DNA from: Rhodanobacter sp. FDAARGOS 1247
GTDB taxonomy: Bacteria; Pseudomonadota; Gammaproteobacteria; Xanthomonadales; Rhodanobacteraceae
NCBI RefSeq assembly: GCF_016889805.1
Contig: NZ_CP069535.1
Location: 3,162,001-3,226,000 of the forward strand
Reading direction: 5' to 3'
Length of the DNA: 64,000 nt
The notes below the pieces were generated by a model. It did not search any database. It saw nothing but the letters and a program-made list of their open reading frames with translations, and had not been told where the DNA came from. The number at the start of each line of letters is the position of its first letter. Position 1 is the stretch's first letter. Of this stretch, positions 19,109-30,021 are shown one piece after another. The translations under genes and the position numbers were made by a program.

Positions 19109-19143
19109 CAGGCCCGGGGGCTCGTATCCCGGGCCTGTTCTGT
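19109..19143 (+). terminator. Terminator after EF-G gene
   Basis: Perfect 10-bp stem CAGGCCCGGG/CCCGGGCCTG (19109-19118, 19128-19137) with a 9-nt loop and a short T-rich tail TTCTGTT. The tail is weak but placement right after the gene fits. Confidence 0.7.
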
Positions 19144-19333
19144 TGGGGCGACCACCACGACCACGGGATTTTTTACGCGAATTTTATGCTGTTGCCGCAC
19201 GACGCTATGCCGTTGTTACAGCCTGACGCCCAGACTGCGCGCCTGATCCGTTCCAGGTACTGCAGATGTTCTACATCCCCGCTCCTCACATCGCACCGGC
19301 TTCTGCCCAAGCCCGCGCCACCGACCAGCGCGC

Positions 19334-21211
19334 ATGAGCAACTCTCCACAAAAGCGCCGCCTCGCCGCGCTGGCGCTCGGCGCCGTGGGCGTGGTCTACG
19401 GTGACATCGGCACCAGCCCCCTGTACACGCTGAAGGAAGTGTTCGGCGCGCATGGCGTGCCGGCCTCTCCGGCGAATGTGCTGGGCGCGCTGAGCCTGGT
19501 GTTCTGGTCGCTGATCATCGTGGTCTCGATCAAGTACCTGCTTTTCATCATGCGCGCCGACAACCGCGGCGAGGGCGGCATCATGGCCTTGCTGGCGCTG
19601 GCCCAGCGCAGCGCGCGGCACGTGCCACGGCTGCGCATGAGCCTGATTGCGCTGGGCCTGTTCGGTGCTGCGCTGTTCTACGGCGACGGCGTGATTACCC
19701 CGGCGATCTCGGTGCTGTCGGCGGTCGAGGGACTGAAAGTGGCCGCGCCCGCGCTTGAACGCTGGGTGGTACCGATCACCATCGGCGTCATCGTCGGCCT
19801 GTTCTGGCTGCAGAAGCACGGCACCCACCGCATCGGCGCCGTGTTCGGCCCGGTCTGCGCGGTCTGGTTCATCAGCATCGCCGGGCTCGGCGTGCTGGGT
19901 ATCGCGCGCAACCCGGAAGTCCTGCTGGCGCTCAGCCCGGGCTACGGCTTCGACTTCTTTCTGCGCAATCAGGCCGAAGCCTTCTTCGCGCTGGGTGCGG
20001 TGGTGCTGGCGGTCACCGGCACGGAGGCGCTTTATGCGGACATGGGCCATTTCGGCAAGCGGCCGATCCAGCTGGCCTGGTTCAATTTCGTGTTGCCGGC
20101 GCTGGTGCTGAACTACTTCGGCCAGGGCGCGCTGATCCTTCACGACCCCGCTGCGGTGGCCAACCCGTTCTACCACCTGGTACCGCGGTTCATGCTGTAC
20201 CCGATGATCGCGCTGGCGACCGCGGCCACCGTGATCGCCTCGCAGGCGGTGATCTCCGGCGCATTCTCGATGACGCGCGAGGCGATGCAACTGGGCTACA
20301 TGCCACGCATGCCCGTGGTGCACACGTCACACGAGATGGCGGGGCAGATCTTCGTGCCGTGGATCAACCGGGTCCTGCTGGTCCTGATCGTGGCGGCCGT
20401 GCTCGGCTTCCGCTCGTCGGACAACCTGGGCGCCGCCTACGGCATCGCGGTCACCGGCACCATGGTCATCACCACCCTGCTGGCCCTGGTGGTGGCGCGC
20501 TACCAGTGGCGCTGGCGTCTTCCCGCGGTGCTCGCCACCGGCGCCTGCCTGCTCACCGTGGACCTTGGCTTCTTCAGCGCCAACCTGGTCAAGGTCGAGC
20601 ACGGCGGCTGGTTTCCGCTGGCGCTGGGCCTGGGCGTTTTCGTGGCGATGACCACCTGGCGCCGCGGGCGCGAGCTGGTGGTGCGCGAAATCCAGCAAGG
20701 CGGCCTGGCGCTGGCGCCGTTCATCCGCAACCTGGCCGATCACCCGGCGACGCGGGTACCCGGCACGGCCGTGTTCCTTACCGCCAACCCCGAGTCGATC
20801 CCCAGCTCGCTGCTGCACAACCTCAAGCACAACAAGGTATTGCACGAACGCAACGTGCTGCTCACGGTGGAGACCCTGGATACGCCCCGGGCCGAGCCCG
20901 CCGAATGGTTCGAATGGACGGCGCTGGGCGAAGGATTCATTCGACTGCGCCTGCGCTTCGGCTTCGGCGAGGACCCGGATGTACCGCTGCGGCTGGCGCA
21001 ATGCGGCCCGGCCGGCCTGCCGTTCGACATGATGGAAACCACCTTCTTCGTGTCGCGCGAGACCGTGGTGGCCGGCCGCCATGCCCACGGCATGGCGGCG
21101 TGGCGTGACCGCCTGTTCGCCTTCATGGCGCACAATGCGCTGTCCGCGACGGCGTTCTTCCAGATTCCTGGCAATCGGCGCATCGAGCTCGGATCGGAGG
21201 TGGAGATATGA
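19334..21211 (+). CDS. kup: Low-affinity potassium transporter Kup
   Basis: 625 residues, the family's usual length. About 12 membrane helices followed by a cytoplasmic C-terminal domain from about residue 460. The KUP signature VYGDIGTSPLYTLKEVFG is at residues 21-38, and the K+-path segments GEGGIMALLAL, FYGDGVITPAISVLSAVEGL and GTEALYADMGHFG are intact. It imports K+ with protons. Start ATG 19334. Two downstream genes on the same strand encode a KdpD/KdpE-like pair, which suggests K+- or turgor-responsive control of this transporter. Confidence 0.95.
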   Translation: MSNSPQKRRLAALALGAVGVVYGDIGTSPLYTLKEVFGAHGVPASPANVLGALSLVFWSLIIVVSIKYLLFIMRADNRGEGGIMALLALAQRSARHVPRLRMSLIALGLFGAALFYGDGVITPAISVLSAVEGLKVAAPALERWVVPITIGVIVGLFWLQKHGTHRIGAVFGPVCAVWFISIAGLGVLGIARNPEVLLALSPGYGFDFFLRNQAEAFFALGAVVLAVTGTEALYADMGHFGKRPIQLAWFNFVLPALVLNYFGQGALILHDPAAVANPFYHLVPRFMLYPMIALATAATVIASQAVISGAFSMTREAMQLGYMPRMPVVHTSHEMAGQIFVPWINRVLLVLIVAAVLGFRSSDNLGAAYGIAVTGTMVITTLLALVVARYQWRWRLPAVLATGACLLTVDLGFFSANLVKVEHGGWFPLALGLGVFVAMTTWRRGRELVVREIQQGGLALAPFIRNLADHPATRVPGTAVFLTANPESIPSSLLHNLKHNKVLHERNVLLTVETLDTPRAEPAEWFEWTALGEGFIRLRLRFGFGEDPDVPLRLAQCGPAGLPFDMMETTFFVSRETVVAGRHAHGMAAWRDRLFAFMAHNALSATAFFQIPGNRRIELGSEVEI

Positions 21212-21253
21212 CGCGACGCCAGCCAGCAACCCCGGCACCGAGGCGCCTGCAGC

Positions 21254-22684
21254 ATGCATGAGCCGGCGTCACGCCGCCGACGCGGTTCGATCGTAGCCGA
21301 CTACCTGTTTGCCACGATGGTCACGCTGGCGGCCTTTGCGCTGGCTTTCGTCGCCGACCGCTACCTGTCGATCGCCAACCTGTCGCTGATCCTGCTGACC
21401 GCGGTGCTTGCCGTTGCGGTGCGCAAGCGCATGGCCGTGGCCGTCTATACCGCCGTGCTCTGTTTCATCGGCGACAACTTCTTCTTCACCCGGCCACGCC
21501 ACACGCTGGCAGTCGCCAGCGCCGACGACGTGCTGGCGATCGGCCTGTTCCTGATCGTCGCCCTGGTCTGCAGCCGCATGGCCACCCGGCTCTCCAGCCA
21601 GGTCGTCTCGCTGCGTGCCGCCCAGTTGCGGGCACGCACGCTGTTGCAGCTTGGCAAGCAACTGGCTACCGCCAGCGATGCTGCAGCGATTCGCGAGGTC
21701 GGCGCGCGCGCACTGACGCAAGCTGTCGGTGCAACCGCGCGCATCGACCCTGCCGAGGGCGAATCCACGGTCGAACGGAACGGCGATTCTGACGATCGCT
21801 GGGTGGTTCCGTTGACCGTTGGCGCACATGACCATGGCAGGGTGACGTTTGCCACGCCGGGTTCGGACGAACCCGACGTCGAGCGGCGCGAGCTGGCGCT
21901 CGCAATGGGTCAGGACATTGCGCTGGCACTGGAACGCGCCCGTTTGGCGCACGAGCTGGAGCAGGCGCGCGTGCAAGGTGAAACCGAGAGACTGCGCAAT
22001 GCCCTGCTCTCCTCCGTCTCGCACGACCTGCGCTCGCCGCTGGCATCGATGATTGGTGCTGCCGACACCCTTGTCATGTATGAAACGCAACTGCCGCGCG
22101 GCGAGCGGCAGGAGTTGCTGCAGTCGATCGTGCATGAGGGCCAGCGGCTGGACCGCTACATCCAGAACCTGCTGGACATGACCCGGCTCGGCCATGGCGC
22201 GCTCAGGCTGCATCGCGACTGGGTCGATGCGACCGAAGTGGTGGTCGCCGCCACCGACAGGTTGCGCCGGTTCTTCCCGGAACTCGCCATACGGACGGCA
22301 CTGCCGCAGGAGACGGTGCTGCTCTACGTGCACCCGGCACTGATCGAGCAGGCGCTGTTCAACGTGCTGGAAAACGCCGCGCATTTCTCGCCGCCCGGCG
22401 AGGCCGTGAACGTGGAGGCGGCCGTGACCGGCGAACAGCTGCAGATCGAAGTGATCGACCACGGCCCGGGCATTCCGCCGGACGAGCGGTCGCGTATCTT
22501 CGACATGTTCCATTCGGTCTCGCGTGGCGACCGCGGCAACAAGGGCACCGGGCTGGGACTGTCGATCTGCCGCGGCATGATCGGCGCGCATGGCGGCAGC
22601 GTGGAAGCCTTGCCCACGGCCGGTGGCGGCACCACCATCCGCATCACCCTGCCACTGCCACCTGCACCGGAGACCAGCGCTTGA
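21254..22684 (+). CDS. KdpD-like sensor histidine kinase lacking the N-terminal KdpD domain
   Basis: 476 residues. It begins directly with the four-helix KdpD membrane unit (DUF4118, residues about 15-115, including FIGDNFFFTRPRHTLAVAS), then a GAF-like region, HisKA (SVSHDLRSPLASMIGAADTL, H257) and HATPase_c (NVLENAAHFSPPGEA, IDHGPGIPP, GTGLGLSICRGMIGAHGG). E. coli KdpD is nearly 900 residues and carries a cytoplasmic KdpD/USP sensor half before these helices; that half is missing here. The N-terminus looks complete, with only ~40 bp after kup. It overlaps the regulator gene by TTGA. No kdpFABC in the window. Confidence 0.85.
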   Translation: MHEPASRRRRGSIVADYLFATMVTLAAFALAFVADRYLSIANLSLILLTAVLAVAVRKRMAVAVYTAVLCFIGDNFFFTRPRHTLAVASADDVLAIGLFLIVALVCSRMATRLSSQVVSLRAAQLRARTLLQLGKQLATASDAAAIREVGARALTQAVGATARIDPAEGESTVERNGDSDDRWVVPLTVGAHDHGRVTFATPGSDEPDVERRELALAMGQDIALALERARLAHELEQARVQGETERLRNALLSSVSHDLRSPLASMIGAADTLVMYETQLPRGERQELLQSIVHEGQRLDRYIQNLLDMTRLGHGALRLHRDWVDATEVVVAATDRLRRFFPELAIRTALPQETVLLYVHPALIEQALFNVLENAAHFSPPGEAVNVEAAVTGEQLQIEVIDHGPGIPPDERSRIFDMFHSVSRGDRGNKGTGLGLSICRGMIGAHGGSVEALPTAGGGTTIRITLPLPPAPETSA

Positions 22685-23400
22685 ACACGTCCGCGCCACG
22701 CGTGCTGGTGATCGATGACGAGATGCAGATCCGTCGCTTCCTCGACATCGGCCTGCGTGCCGAGGGTTATCAGGTACTGCTGGCGGCCAGCGCGGCGGAA
22801 GGTCTGACACTGGCTGCCACGCAGTCGCCCGACCTGGTCATCCTCGACCTGGGCCTGCCCGATCGCGAAGGCCACGAAGTGCTGGCCGAACTGCGCCAGT
22901 GGAGCTCGGTGCCGGTGCTGATGCTGTCCGTGCGCAACGCCGAGAGCGAGAAGGTGCGCGCGCTGGACAACGGCGCCAACGACTATGTGACCAAGCCGTT
23001 CGGCATGCAGGAACTGATGGCCCGGCTGCGCGCCCTGCTGCGCCACCATCCCGCAACCGGCACGACCGACCTGCCGCCACGTTATGACGATGGCCATCTG
23101 GCGATCGATCTGGTACGACGTGAAGTCAGCCTCGATGGCCACGAGGTCGCGTTGACCCGCAAGGAATACGCCGTGCTCGCGCTGCTGCTGCGCCATGCCG
23201 GCCGCGTGGTCAGCCAGCAACAGTTGCTGCGCGAGGTATGGGGTGCCAGCCACGTGCAGGACACCCACTACCTGCGCATCGTGCTGGGCCGCCTGCGCCA
23301 GAAGCTGGGCGATGATCCAGCCGCGCCGCGCTGGCTGAAGACCGAGCCTGGCGTAGGTTACCGCTTCCTGGAAGGCACCGGCGAATTACCGCCTGGCTGA
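22681..23400 (+). CDS. KdpE-like OmpR/PhoB family response regulator
   Basis: 239 residues: receiver domain with D56 as phospho-acceptor (LVILDLGLPDREG), Lys in YVTKPFGM, then a winged-helix DNA-binding domain (RKEYAVLALLLRHAGRVVS, THYLRIVLGRLRQKLGDD, GVGYRF). The segment order and KdpE-like REGHEVLAELRQWSSVPVLMLS region mark it as the KdpE group. The start is TTG 22681, sharing TTGA with the kinase stop, so the two are translationally coupled. It likely regulates kup or a K+ system elsewhere; target unproven. Confidence 0.88.
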   Translation: MNTSAPRVLVIDDEMQIRRFLDIGLRAEGYQVLLAASAAEGLTLAATQSPDLVILDLGLPDREGHEVLAELRQWSSVPVLMLSVRNAESEKVRALDNGANDYVTKPFGMQELMARLRALLRHHPATGTTDLPPRYDDGHLAIDLVRREVSLDGHEVALTRKEYAVLALLLRHAGRVVSQQQLLREVWGASHVQDTHYLRIVLGRLRQKLGDDPAAPRWLKTEPGVGYRFLEGTGELPPG

Positions 23401-23459
23401 AGTCGTGCAGACCGGCATCGTCCCTGCCGCATCCATCGGCTCGCGGCTTCGCTGCTTGC

Positions 23460-24620
<1,161 letters not shown>

Positions 24621-24711
24621 TGCCTGTCTCCGTCACTTCGCGGCTGCATTCCCTGAGACCCTGTCTAACATACACCCGTGGGTTCCGGGCAAAAAATCCG
24701 TGATCGGCGCG

Positions 24712-27700
24712 TTACTGCGGAAGCGCATCGAGCGCCGTCAGCGCCGCCTCAAAATCGAAAGCCGACATGGCACGCGCCACGTCATGAAAAGCGGATGCAT
24801 GCGAAGTCCCTCCGGTGAGCCGGAGGATCTCCTCGATCACCGCGGCAGCCTCCGCGTCGCCATCGAGCAGCAGGATGCGCAGGCGCTGGACCAGTCCCTG
24901 CAGGTACTCCGGGTCCGCGCCGGCAGACCCGGCGATTGCCTCCGGCTCATGCGTGGTGAGGGCGGCGAGGCCAGCCATGACCTTGTCCAGTTCGACGCAG
25001 GTACGCTGCAACAGATCGACGATGCGGTCCGCGCCCGCACTGTTGATGCAGGCAAGTTCCAGTGCGGCGGCGCACGTCTCCAGCGCCCGTGCACCGAGGG
25101 TGCCGGCCAGGCCTTTCAGGGTATGCGCCGCACGCTGTCGATCGGCCGGATCGCCCTGCTCCGACGCCTTCAGGAAGCGTGTTTCGAAATCGCGCTGACT
25201 GTCGCGGAACATCGTCAGCAGGCGCGTGTACAGCGCCACGTCGTCCATCGCCGCGGCAAGGCCGACCTTCGTGTCGATGCCCGGCAACGGCGGCAGCAGG
25301 CCGTCGGTCGGGCCGGTGATGCCGGACGAGGGGTTTTCCTGCACCGGCATGGCGCCCTTCTGGACGGCCGCAGTTGACGAAGCGGCAGGCCTGACCCATT
25401 TCGCCAGCGTCGCGAACATGTCGGCGACGCGCAGCGGCTTGGCGATGTGGTCGACCATGCCGGCATCGATGACCTTCTCGCGGTCGCCGATCATCGCGTT
25501 GGCGGTCATCGCGATGATCGGCAGTCCCGCCAGCGCAGGCTGGGCGCGGATCGCCCGGCTGGCTTCGTAGCCATCCATCACCGGCATCTGGCAGTCCATC
25601 AGCACGGCGTCGAAATGGCTGTCACGGGCCAGTATGTCGAGCGCTTCCTGGCCGTGACCGGCAACCACCACTTCCATGCCGGCCTGGGCCAGGATCTCCC
25701 TGGCCAGTTCCTGGTTGACGTCGTTGTCCTCCACCAGCAACACGCGGGCGCCACGCAGCCGACGCAAGGCCTCGTTGTTGCGTTCGGCCTTGCGATGGAC
25801 GCGGGAGTCGACAACCTTGCCCTTGCCCAGCGCCTCGACCACGGCGTCGAACAACGACGAGAAGGTCACCGGCTTGGTCAGCACGGCCTGGACCCGGACG
25901 CCGCTTCTTGCCGCCGCATCGAGTGCTTCATCGCGACCATGGGCGGTCACCATGATCACCGCGGGGAAGGACGTCATGGCGGTGTATTCCTGCAGACGGC
26001 GAATGGTTTCCACACCATCCATCGTCGGCATTTTCCAGTCCGTCAGCACCACGTCGTAAGGATGACCGCCGGCCGCCGCCGCGGCCTCGGCAATCATCAC
26101 CAGGGCCTGGCCACCGCCACTGGCGGTATCGGCGTCCACGCCGAACTCGGTGGCGATCGTCGCCAGGATTTCGCGTGCCACGGGGTTGTCGTCGACGATC
26201 AGCAGGCGCAATCCGTTGAGATCGTCGGCATACAGTTCGGGGCGAAGCGAAGGCATGGCCTGCACGCCCAGCAGCGCATGAAAATGGAAGGTCGAGCCCT
26301 GGCCCGGCTCGCTGTCGACCCATATCTCGCCACCCATCATGCCGACCAGCCGGCGCGAAATGGCCAGGCCCAGGCCGCTGCCGCCATATTTGCGCGTGGT
26401 CGAACTGTCGGCCTGGGAGAACGACCTGAACAGCGCCGAGACCTGTTCGCCGGTCATGCCGATTCCCGAATCGCGCACCTGGAAATGCAGTTCGACCTGG
26501 TCGCCTTTCATGGCAACCCTCTCGACGCTGACCACCACCGCGCCCTTCTCGGTGAACTTGACGGCGTTGTTGCCCAGGTTGACCAGGACCTGCCCCAGTC
26601 GCAGCGGGTCGCCGACCAGCGCGGTGGGCACGTCCGGAGCGATTTCGAACAGCAGTTCGAGGTTGCGCTGTTCGGCCTTCAGGCCGACCAGGTTGGCAAG
26701 GTTGTCCATCACGTCTTCCAGACGGAAGTCGACCGATTCCATGGCCATCTTGCCTGCCTCGATCTTCGAGAAGTCGAGGATGTCGTTGATCACCCCGAGC
26801 AGGTTCTCGGCGGCGCGGTGGACTTTCTCGATGTAGTTGCGCTGGCGCGGGTCCAGCGTGGTCTGCAGGGCGAGGTAGGACATGCCGATGATCGCGTTCA
26901 TCGGCGTGCGTATCTCGTGGCTCATGTTGGCCAGGAAGTCGCTCTTGGCGCGGGTCGCCTCCTCGGCAATGTCCCTCGCCCGCAGCACCTCGCCCTGGAC
27001 ACGCTTGCGCTCGGTAACGTCGACCAGCCAGCCGATGATGCCGTCCTCGCCATCGAACGACAGCGGAACGTAGGTGCCCTGCATGTCGCGAACGCTGCCA
27101 TCACGGACAACCAGGTGGGTTTCCGCGTTCCTGGCGAATCCGTCGCGCCGGATGATCTCCATCAGGTCTTCGCGTTCGCGCAAGTCCACGTACAGACGAC
27201 GCCAGTCGTCGCCCGGCCCCAGACCGAAGGTCTTCATGAACCGGGGATTGGCGAACTTGATCTTCCCGTCCACCGAGAAGTCGATATTGATCGGACTGGT
27301 ATCCAGGATCATCTGGAGACGCTCACGCTCGCCGGCCAGCTTGACGGTCTGCTCGCCGACCTTCGCCTCGAGTTCGTCGGCAAAGCGCCGCAGCGCCTCG
27401 CTGGCGCGAACCTCGATGGTGTTGTCCACGCCGACGGTGGCCACGCCCACCGGTGCCTTCTCACCCGAAACCTCGATGGGAAACCGCACCAGCTGGTGGT
27501 GTCTGGTCTGGCCCTGGGCATCGGTGAAGCTGATGTCGAATCGCGTGGGCTCGCGCTTCCGCAGCACTTCGTCACGTTGCCGCTCGCGTTGAAGCCGATG
27601 CTCCGACTCGGTGCTTTCGTAGCCCGCGGCATCGACGAAGATGTCGAGCAGCGGCGCGATCGCATCGAATCGCGAGTTGGTCTGCACATACCTTCCATCG

Positions 27701-28893
27701 GCGGCCTGGATGCACATGTAGGCGGGCGCGTTGCTGAAGAAGCTGACAAGCCGTGCCTCGCTGCGCTGCATGTCGCGACGCAAACGTGCGTCGCGGTACG
27801 ACAGCAGCAACAACAAGGTCACCGCGGTCGCCGCCAGGGCGTAGACCCAGAACGCGGCGAATCGGGAAGGCCGATACGCCTCGGACTCGTCGATTTCCAC
27901 GATCAGGCCAAGATTCATGCCCTGCAGCCATTGGCCCGCGCCCACCACCGGGACCCGACGGTAGTCGAGGTAGTCGTCCATGAACCAGCTTTCGCCGCCG
28001 TTCGAGGCGAGGAGCGCCTGCGCCAGCCGCGTCGGCGGATCGCTGCCCAGCGGAAGCGGCAGCTTGTCCGATGCCGCCGGGTGGCCCGAGGGGACGCGAG
28101 CGTACAACCGGCTGACGTGATTGCCCTGCGGCGTCGACAGATTTCCCTCAAAAGCCGATTCGAAGCGGCTCGGCGTGCGCAGGCGCGCATCGCGACCGAT
28201 CAGCATCGCCTCGCCGGTTTCTCCCTGCCAGCCCGCCGCAAGCAGGGGGAACAGCAACTTGCGCGGGTTGGAGCCGATGCAGAAGTAGCCCAGTACCCGC
28301 GTCCCGTCAGCCACGGTGCGACAGGCCAGCTGCACGAAGTCGCGGTCGCCCTCGGCCCTCGCCTGAGCTGACAGCTTGGTCGCGCGGAACGGCGCGGAAA
28401 CCGCATAGCCGTCGGCGTCGAGCTTGGGCAGCATCGCGGTCAGCACTTGCGAAGTGTCGCCGACATGCACCGGATCATCCACGGCGAGGATCGTACCCGC
28501 GGGGTTGTAGAGCACGTAGATCCTGAAGCCGTACTGGGTCTGGCGATGGGCCGCCCACGCAGTCATCCTCGACCGCGCCCCGGCATCTGCCGGATTCAGC
28601 GAAAACGACCGGATGAGGTCGATCAACTCGGGGTCTTTCACGATGGCCGCGGTAGCCTCGATCTGGTTCCTGTACAGCACCTGCAGCAGATCGGCGGCGG
28701 CGTCGAGGCTGGCCTTGAGCTGGGAACGCACCGACTGCTGGTCGAGCACGCGAATCCGGTTCGCCGCCACGACGCTGAACAACACGATGACGATCGCGCT
28801 CGACGCGGCGACCAGTGGCAGCCAGTTGCGGAAGGGCGTGACGCCACCGCCACGCCCTTGAACGAACGAGATCAGGCTGGCCACGAACTTCAT
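24712..28893 (-). CDS. Hybrid sensor histidine kinase (Cache-PAS-PAS-HisKA-HATPase-REC-REC-HPt)
   Basis: 1393-residue inner-membrane phosphorelay kinase. TM1 is at about 25-45, a large periplasmic Cache-like sensor spans about 50-340, and TM2 at about 345-365 ([17 protein letters not shown]). Two PAS-like segments follow, with a coiled coil into HisKA ([20 protein letters not shown]659). HATPase motifs are [18 protein letters not shown] and [15 protein letters not shown]. The first receiver has [13 protein letters not shown], the second [12 protein letters not shown], and the HPt histidine lies in [14 protein letters not shown]. It resembles BarA/EvgS-type kinases. The REC-HD-GYP gene follows, so it likely steers cyclic-di-GMP levels. 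Ligand unknown. Confidence 0.92.
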   Translation of the reverse strand: MKFVASLISFVQGRGGGVTPFRNWLPLVAASSAIVIVLFSVVAANRIRVLDQQSVRSQLKASLDAAADLLQVLYRNQIEATAAIVKDPELIDLIRSFSLNPADAGARSRMTAWAAHRQTQYGFRIYVLYNPAGTILAVDDPVHVGDTSQVLTAMLPKLDADGYAVSAPFRATKLSAQARAEGDRDFVQLACRTVADGTRVLGYFCIGSNPRKLLFPLLAAGWQGETGEAMLIGRDARLRTPSRFESAFEGNLSTPQGNHVSRLYARVPSGHPAASDKLPLPLGSDPPTRLAQALLASNGGESWFMDDYLDYRRVPVVGAGQWLQGMNLGLIVEIDESEAYRPSRFAAFWVYALAATAVTLLLLLSYRDARLRRDMQRSEARLVSFFSNAPAYMCIQAADGRYVQTNSRFDAIAPLLDIFVDAAGYESTESEHRLQRERQRDEVLRKREPTRFDISFTDAQGQTRHHQLVRFPIEVSGEKAPVGVATVGVDNTIEVRASEALRRFADELEAKVGEQTVKLAGERERLQMILDTSPINIDFSVDGKIKFANPRFMKTFGLGPGDDWRRLYVDLREREDLMEIIRRDGFARNAETHLVVRDGSVRDMQGTYVPLSFDGEDGIIGWLVDVTERKRVQGEVLRARDIAEEATRAKSDFLANMSHEIRTPMNAIIGMSYLALQTTLDPRQRNYIEKVHRAAENLLGVINDILDFSKIEAGKMAMESVDFRLEDVMDNLANLVGLKAEQRNLELLFEIAPDVPTALVGDPLRLGQVLVNLGNNAVKFTEKGAVVVSVERVAMKGDQVELHFQVRDSGIGMTGEQVSALFRSFSQADSSTTRKYGGSGLGLAISRRLVGMMGGEIWVDSEPGQGSTFHFHALLGVQAMPSLRPELYADDLNGLRLLIVDDNPVAREILATIATEFGVDADTASGGGQALVMIAEAAAAAGGHPYDVVLTDWKMPTMDGVETIRRLQEYTAMTSFPAVIMVTAHGRDEALDAAARSGVRVQAVLTKPVTFSSLFDAVVEALGKGKVVDSRVHRKAERNNEALRRLRGARVLLVEDNDVNQELAREILAQAGMEVVVAGHGQEALDILARDSHFDAVLMDCQMPVMDGYEASRAIRAQPALAGLPIIAMTANAMIGDREKVIDAGMVDHIAKPLRVADMFATLAKWVRPAASSTAAVQKGAMPVQENPSSGITGPTDGLLPPLPGIDTKVGLAAAMDDVALYTRLLTMFRDSQRDFETRFLKASEQGDPADRQRAAHTLKGLAGTLGARALETCAAALELACINSAGADRIVDLLQRTCVELDKVMAGLAALTTHEPEAIAGSAGADPEYLQGLVQRLRILLLDGDAEAAAVIEEILRLTGGTSHASAFHDVARAMSAFDFEAALTALDALPQ

Positions 28894-29054
28894 GGGTGGC
28901 CCAGGCCGGCGAAAACGATCGCAGCCGGATTCCCGGCTGCCGGGCGGGGCACGGGCACCCGCGCGGGGCCGGCGCTGCCAGGGATGATGCGCGTCAGCGC
29001 GAAGCCGCCCATCGACAGGATCGGGACGAACTTTCCTTGCAGCCTCGAGCCCAT
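28890..29054 (-). CDS. Possible 54-residue leader ORF upstream of the hybrid kinase
   Basis: ATG at 29052-29054 has a strong ribosome site GGGGAG five bases upstream, and its TGA overlaps the kinase ATG (ATGA). The peptide ([20 protein letters not shown] at the start) has a mixed hydrophobic N-terminus and an Ala/Pro/Gly-rich C-terminus. It matches no family I know. Strong initiation signal plus stop-start overlap suggest translational coupling to the kinase. It could be chance in GC-rich DNA. Confidence 0.4.
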   Translation of the reverse strand: MGSRLQGKFVPILSMGGFALTRIIPGSAGPARVPVPRPAAGNPAAIVFAGLGHP

Positions 29055-29169
29055 GTGAACTCCCCGCAAAGCGACAGAGATTGCATGCGCGATGGTGTCA
29101 CACGCGCTTCCACTCCACGTTCACATGCCGGTCGTGCATGCGCCATGAAAGTACGCTGCGCGCGTGACC

Positions 29170-29736
29170 TCAAGCCGACAGGTGCTCGTACACGATCACC
29201 GCGCCCACGCCGATCAGGATGATGCCGCCAATCACCTCGGCGCGTCGACCCACCATCGCACCAAGCACGCGGCCCAGCATGACGCCCAGCGTGACCATGC
29301 TGAACGTGCACAGGCCAATCACCACGGCAACCACGGCGATCGGCGTATCGACGAAGGCCAGCCCCACGCCCACGGCCAGCGCATCGATGCTGGTGGACAG
29401 GCCGGTCAGTGCAAGGCCGATGAAGCCATGCTTCTTCATATCGTCGGCCGGTTCGTCCGACTCCGGCTTCACGCCGTTCCAGATCATGTGCAAGCCCAGC
29501 GCCAGCAGCAGGGCGAACGCGGCCCAGTGATCCCAGGCCTGGATATAACGCGAAGCGCCCCTGCCCAGCAGCCAGCCGACCACCGGCGTGATCGCCTCGA
29601 TGACGCCGAAGATCAGCCCGGCGCGCATGGCCTGGGACAGCCGCGGGCGCGTCATGCCCGCACCCTTGCCGATCGCCGCGGCGAACGCGTCGGTGGACAT
29701 GGCGAAGCCGAGCAGCAGGATGGAAACGGGATTCAT
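29170..29736 (-). CDS. mntP: Manganese efflux pump MntP
   Basis: 188 residues, exactly the family's usual length, with six membrane helices in two related halves. Half 1 carries [16 protein letters not shown] and half 2 [17 protein letters not shown], whose Asp residues lie in the transport path. It exports Mn2+ from the cytoplasm. The ATG (29734-29736) has AAGG about 8 bp upstream. A yybP-ykoY manganese riboswitch lies in the leader. Divergent from prfC. Confidence 0.96.
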   Translation of the reverse strand: MNPVSILLLGFAMSTDAFAAAIGKGAGMTRPRLSQAMRAGLIFGVIEAITPVVGWLLGRGASRYIQAWDHWAAFALLLALGLHMIWNGVKPESDEPADDMKKHGFIGLALTGLSTSIDALAVGVGLAFVDTPIAVVAVVIGLCTFSMVTLGVMLGRVLGAMVGRRAEVIGGIILIGVGAVIVYEHLSA

Positions 29737-29748
29737 GCAATGCCTTGT

Positions 29749-29787
29749 GGTCGGGCCAGGCGCAACGGCAGCACGGCGCGCCCGACC
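29749..29787 (-). promoter_or_regulatory. Hairpin between the Mn riboswitch and mntP
   Basis: Perfect 8-bp arms GGTCGGGC/GCCCGACC (29749-29756, 29780-29787) end just upstream of the mntP ribosome-binding site. No U tract follows. It may be part of the expression platform acting on translation; this is inference. Confidence 0.4.
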
Positions 29788-29804
29788 TCCGTGGCGCCGT
29801 GAAC

Positions 29805-29912
29805 CGCTGGTCTCGCCAACCGGAATCGGTGTCTTCGCCACGGCGGATGGACGCCGAGCATGTTGACGAAGACGCCTCGTCGCAACGAGGCAGGCTACTC
29901 CCCAAGGGGTGT
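29805..29912 (-). promoter_or_regulatory. yybP-ykoY manganese riboswitch
   Basis: The minus-strand leader contains the diagnostic blocks TTGGGGAGTAGCC, CGTCAACATGCTCGG and GGCGAGACC in the right order, with a CCTCG..CGAGG stem between the first two. Rfam yybP-ykoY aptamers sense Mn2+ and turn on mntP-type exporters. End points are approximate. Confidence 0.9.
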
Positions 29913-30021
29913 GGTCGAGCCGGCCGGGCCGGCACAACCGGGGGCAAGCGTAACACGGCGTCCGGGGCCATCGGCATTCCACGCTACAATTGCCGGTTCG
30001 CGTCCCCATTGACACATCTCC

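Noticed and set aside
16657..19200. 847-codon minus-strand frame opposite EF-G
   Set aside because: Antisense shadow; EF-G motifs on the other strand are unambiguous.
25447..28371. 974-codon open frame on the plus strand across the hybrid kinase gene
   Set aside because: Antisense shadow of a GC-rich gene; rich in His, Gln and Arg with no domain, while the minus-strand frame has a complete kinase.
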